A DNA stretch of 10,906 nt from Bacteroidetes bacterium UBA1952 (GTDB lineage: Bacteria; Bacteroidota; Bacteroidia; Chitinophagales; Chitinophagaceae), in NCBI GenBank assembly GCA_002336725.1, contig DDEO01000072.1:1-10906 (forward strand), read 5' to 3'. The notes below the pieces were generated by a model that had not been told where the DNA came from, did no database searches, and saw nothing but the letters and a program-made list of their open reading frames with translations. A program made the position numbers and the translations under genes. Positions 10,808-10,906 of this stretch are shown here, one piece after another (position 1 is the stretch's first letter; each line of letters opens with the position of its first letter).

Positions 10808-10906
10808 TTAAATAGTCTCGCCGGATTTTTTGGAAACGCGGTTGAAGCCGGTTTCAGTACGCTCGCGGCGGATGCGGCTGGCAGAGCTGCTTTTCGCATC
10901 CCACAG
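10808..10906 (-). CDS. rplX: 50S ribosomal protein L24, C-terminal end
   Basis: Only the last 32 codons are in the window; the gene enters from the right edge in frame. The translation ends RIRRERTETGFNRVSKKSGETI, which fits the end of L24 (T/S-R-I-x-R...R-x-S-K-K-S-G-E-x-I). Its position 61 bp upstream of rplE fits the spc order rplN-rplX-rplE. L24 binds 23S rRNA at the start of large-subunit assembly. Confidence 0.85.
   Translation of the reverse strand: MWDAKSSSASRIRRERTETGFNRVSKKSGETI

Noticed and set aside
1..10906. tRNA, rRNA, insertion sequence or prophage genes
   Set aside because: I found no tRNA cloverleaf or rRNA segment on either strand and no transposase or phage protein among the frames.

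Overview
This window reads as part of a chromosome from a member of the Bacteroidota, most likely the Chitinophagia/Saprospiria side. The reasons are the Bacteroidota-type ribosomal proteins, promoter-like boxes resembling the Bacteroidota TTTG / TANNTTTG pattern rather than TTGACA/TATAAT, a lipoprotein whose mature start is Cys-Lys-Lys-Glu-Asp, weak or absent Shine-Dalgarno sequences, and map linked to secY. The genus cannot be fixed from the sequence alone.

The right two thirds (about 5.1-10.9 kb, minus strand) is the spc ribosomal-protein operon in canonical order: rplX (3' end only), rplE, rpsN, rpsH, rplF, rplR, rpsE, rpmD, rplO, secY. All genes look intact. They supply large- and small-subunit proteins and the SecY channel. 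The spacers are unusual: most are about 100-120 bp and one is 276 bp, where these genes usually sit almost end to end. The spacers hold terminator-like hairpins and mirrored arrays of 8-bp or 10-bp tandem repeats.

The middle (2.6-5.1 kb) holds a terminator-like hairpin and a small GCCGAAGGC repeat patch after secY, then an unrecognised lipoprotein gene made of two related halves, then map (type I methionine aminopeptidase), all on the minus strand. In Bacteroidota map usually follows secY directly and leads into infA-rpmJ-rpsM. Here the lipoprotein gene lies between secY and map, and the operon ends after map.

The left part (0-2.5 kb, plus strand) holds a retropepsin-like aspartic protease with an N-terminal export signal and a PLP-dependent class I/II aminotransferase that ends in a strong intrinsic terminator. 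Eleven codons of a possible divergent minus-strand gene sit at the left edge.

The main non-coding signal is a CCGG-centred palindrome, (A)TTTCCGGAAA(T). The exact 10-mer occurs nine times by my reading, seven of them in spacers. Around map and the lipoprotein gene it is part of a longer repeat of about 22 bp. In the ribosomal operon only the core is kept, several times at the centre of inverted repeat arms. I know of no named family for the palindrome or for the mirrored octamer/decamer arrays; they are the best candidates here for something undescribed.
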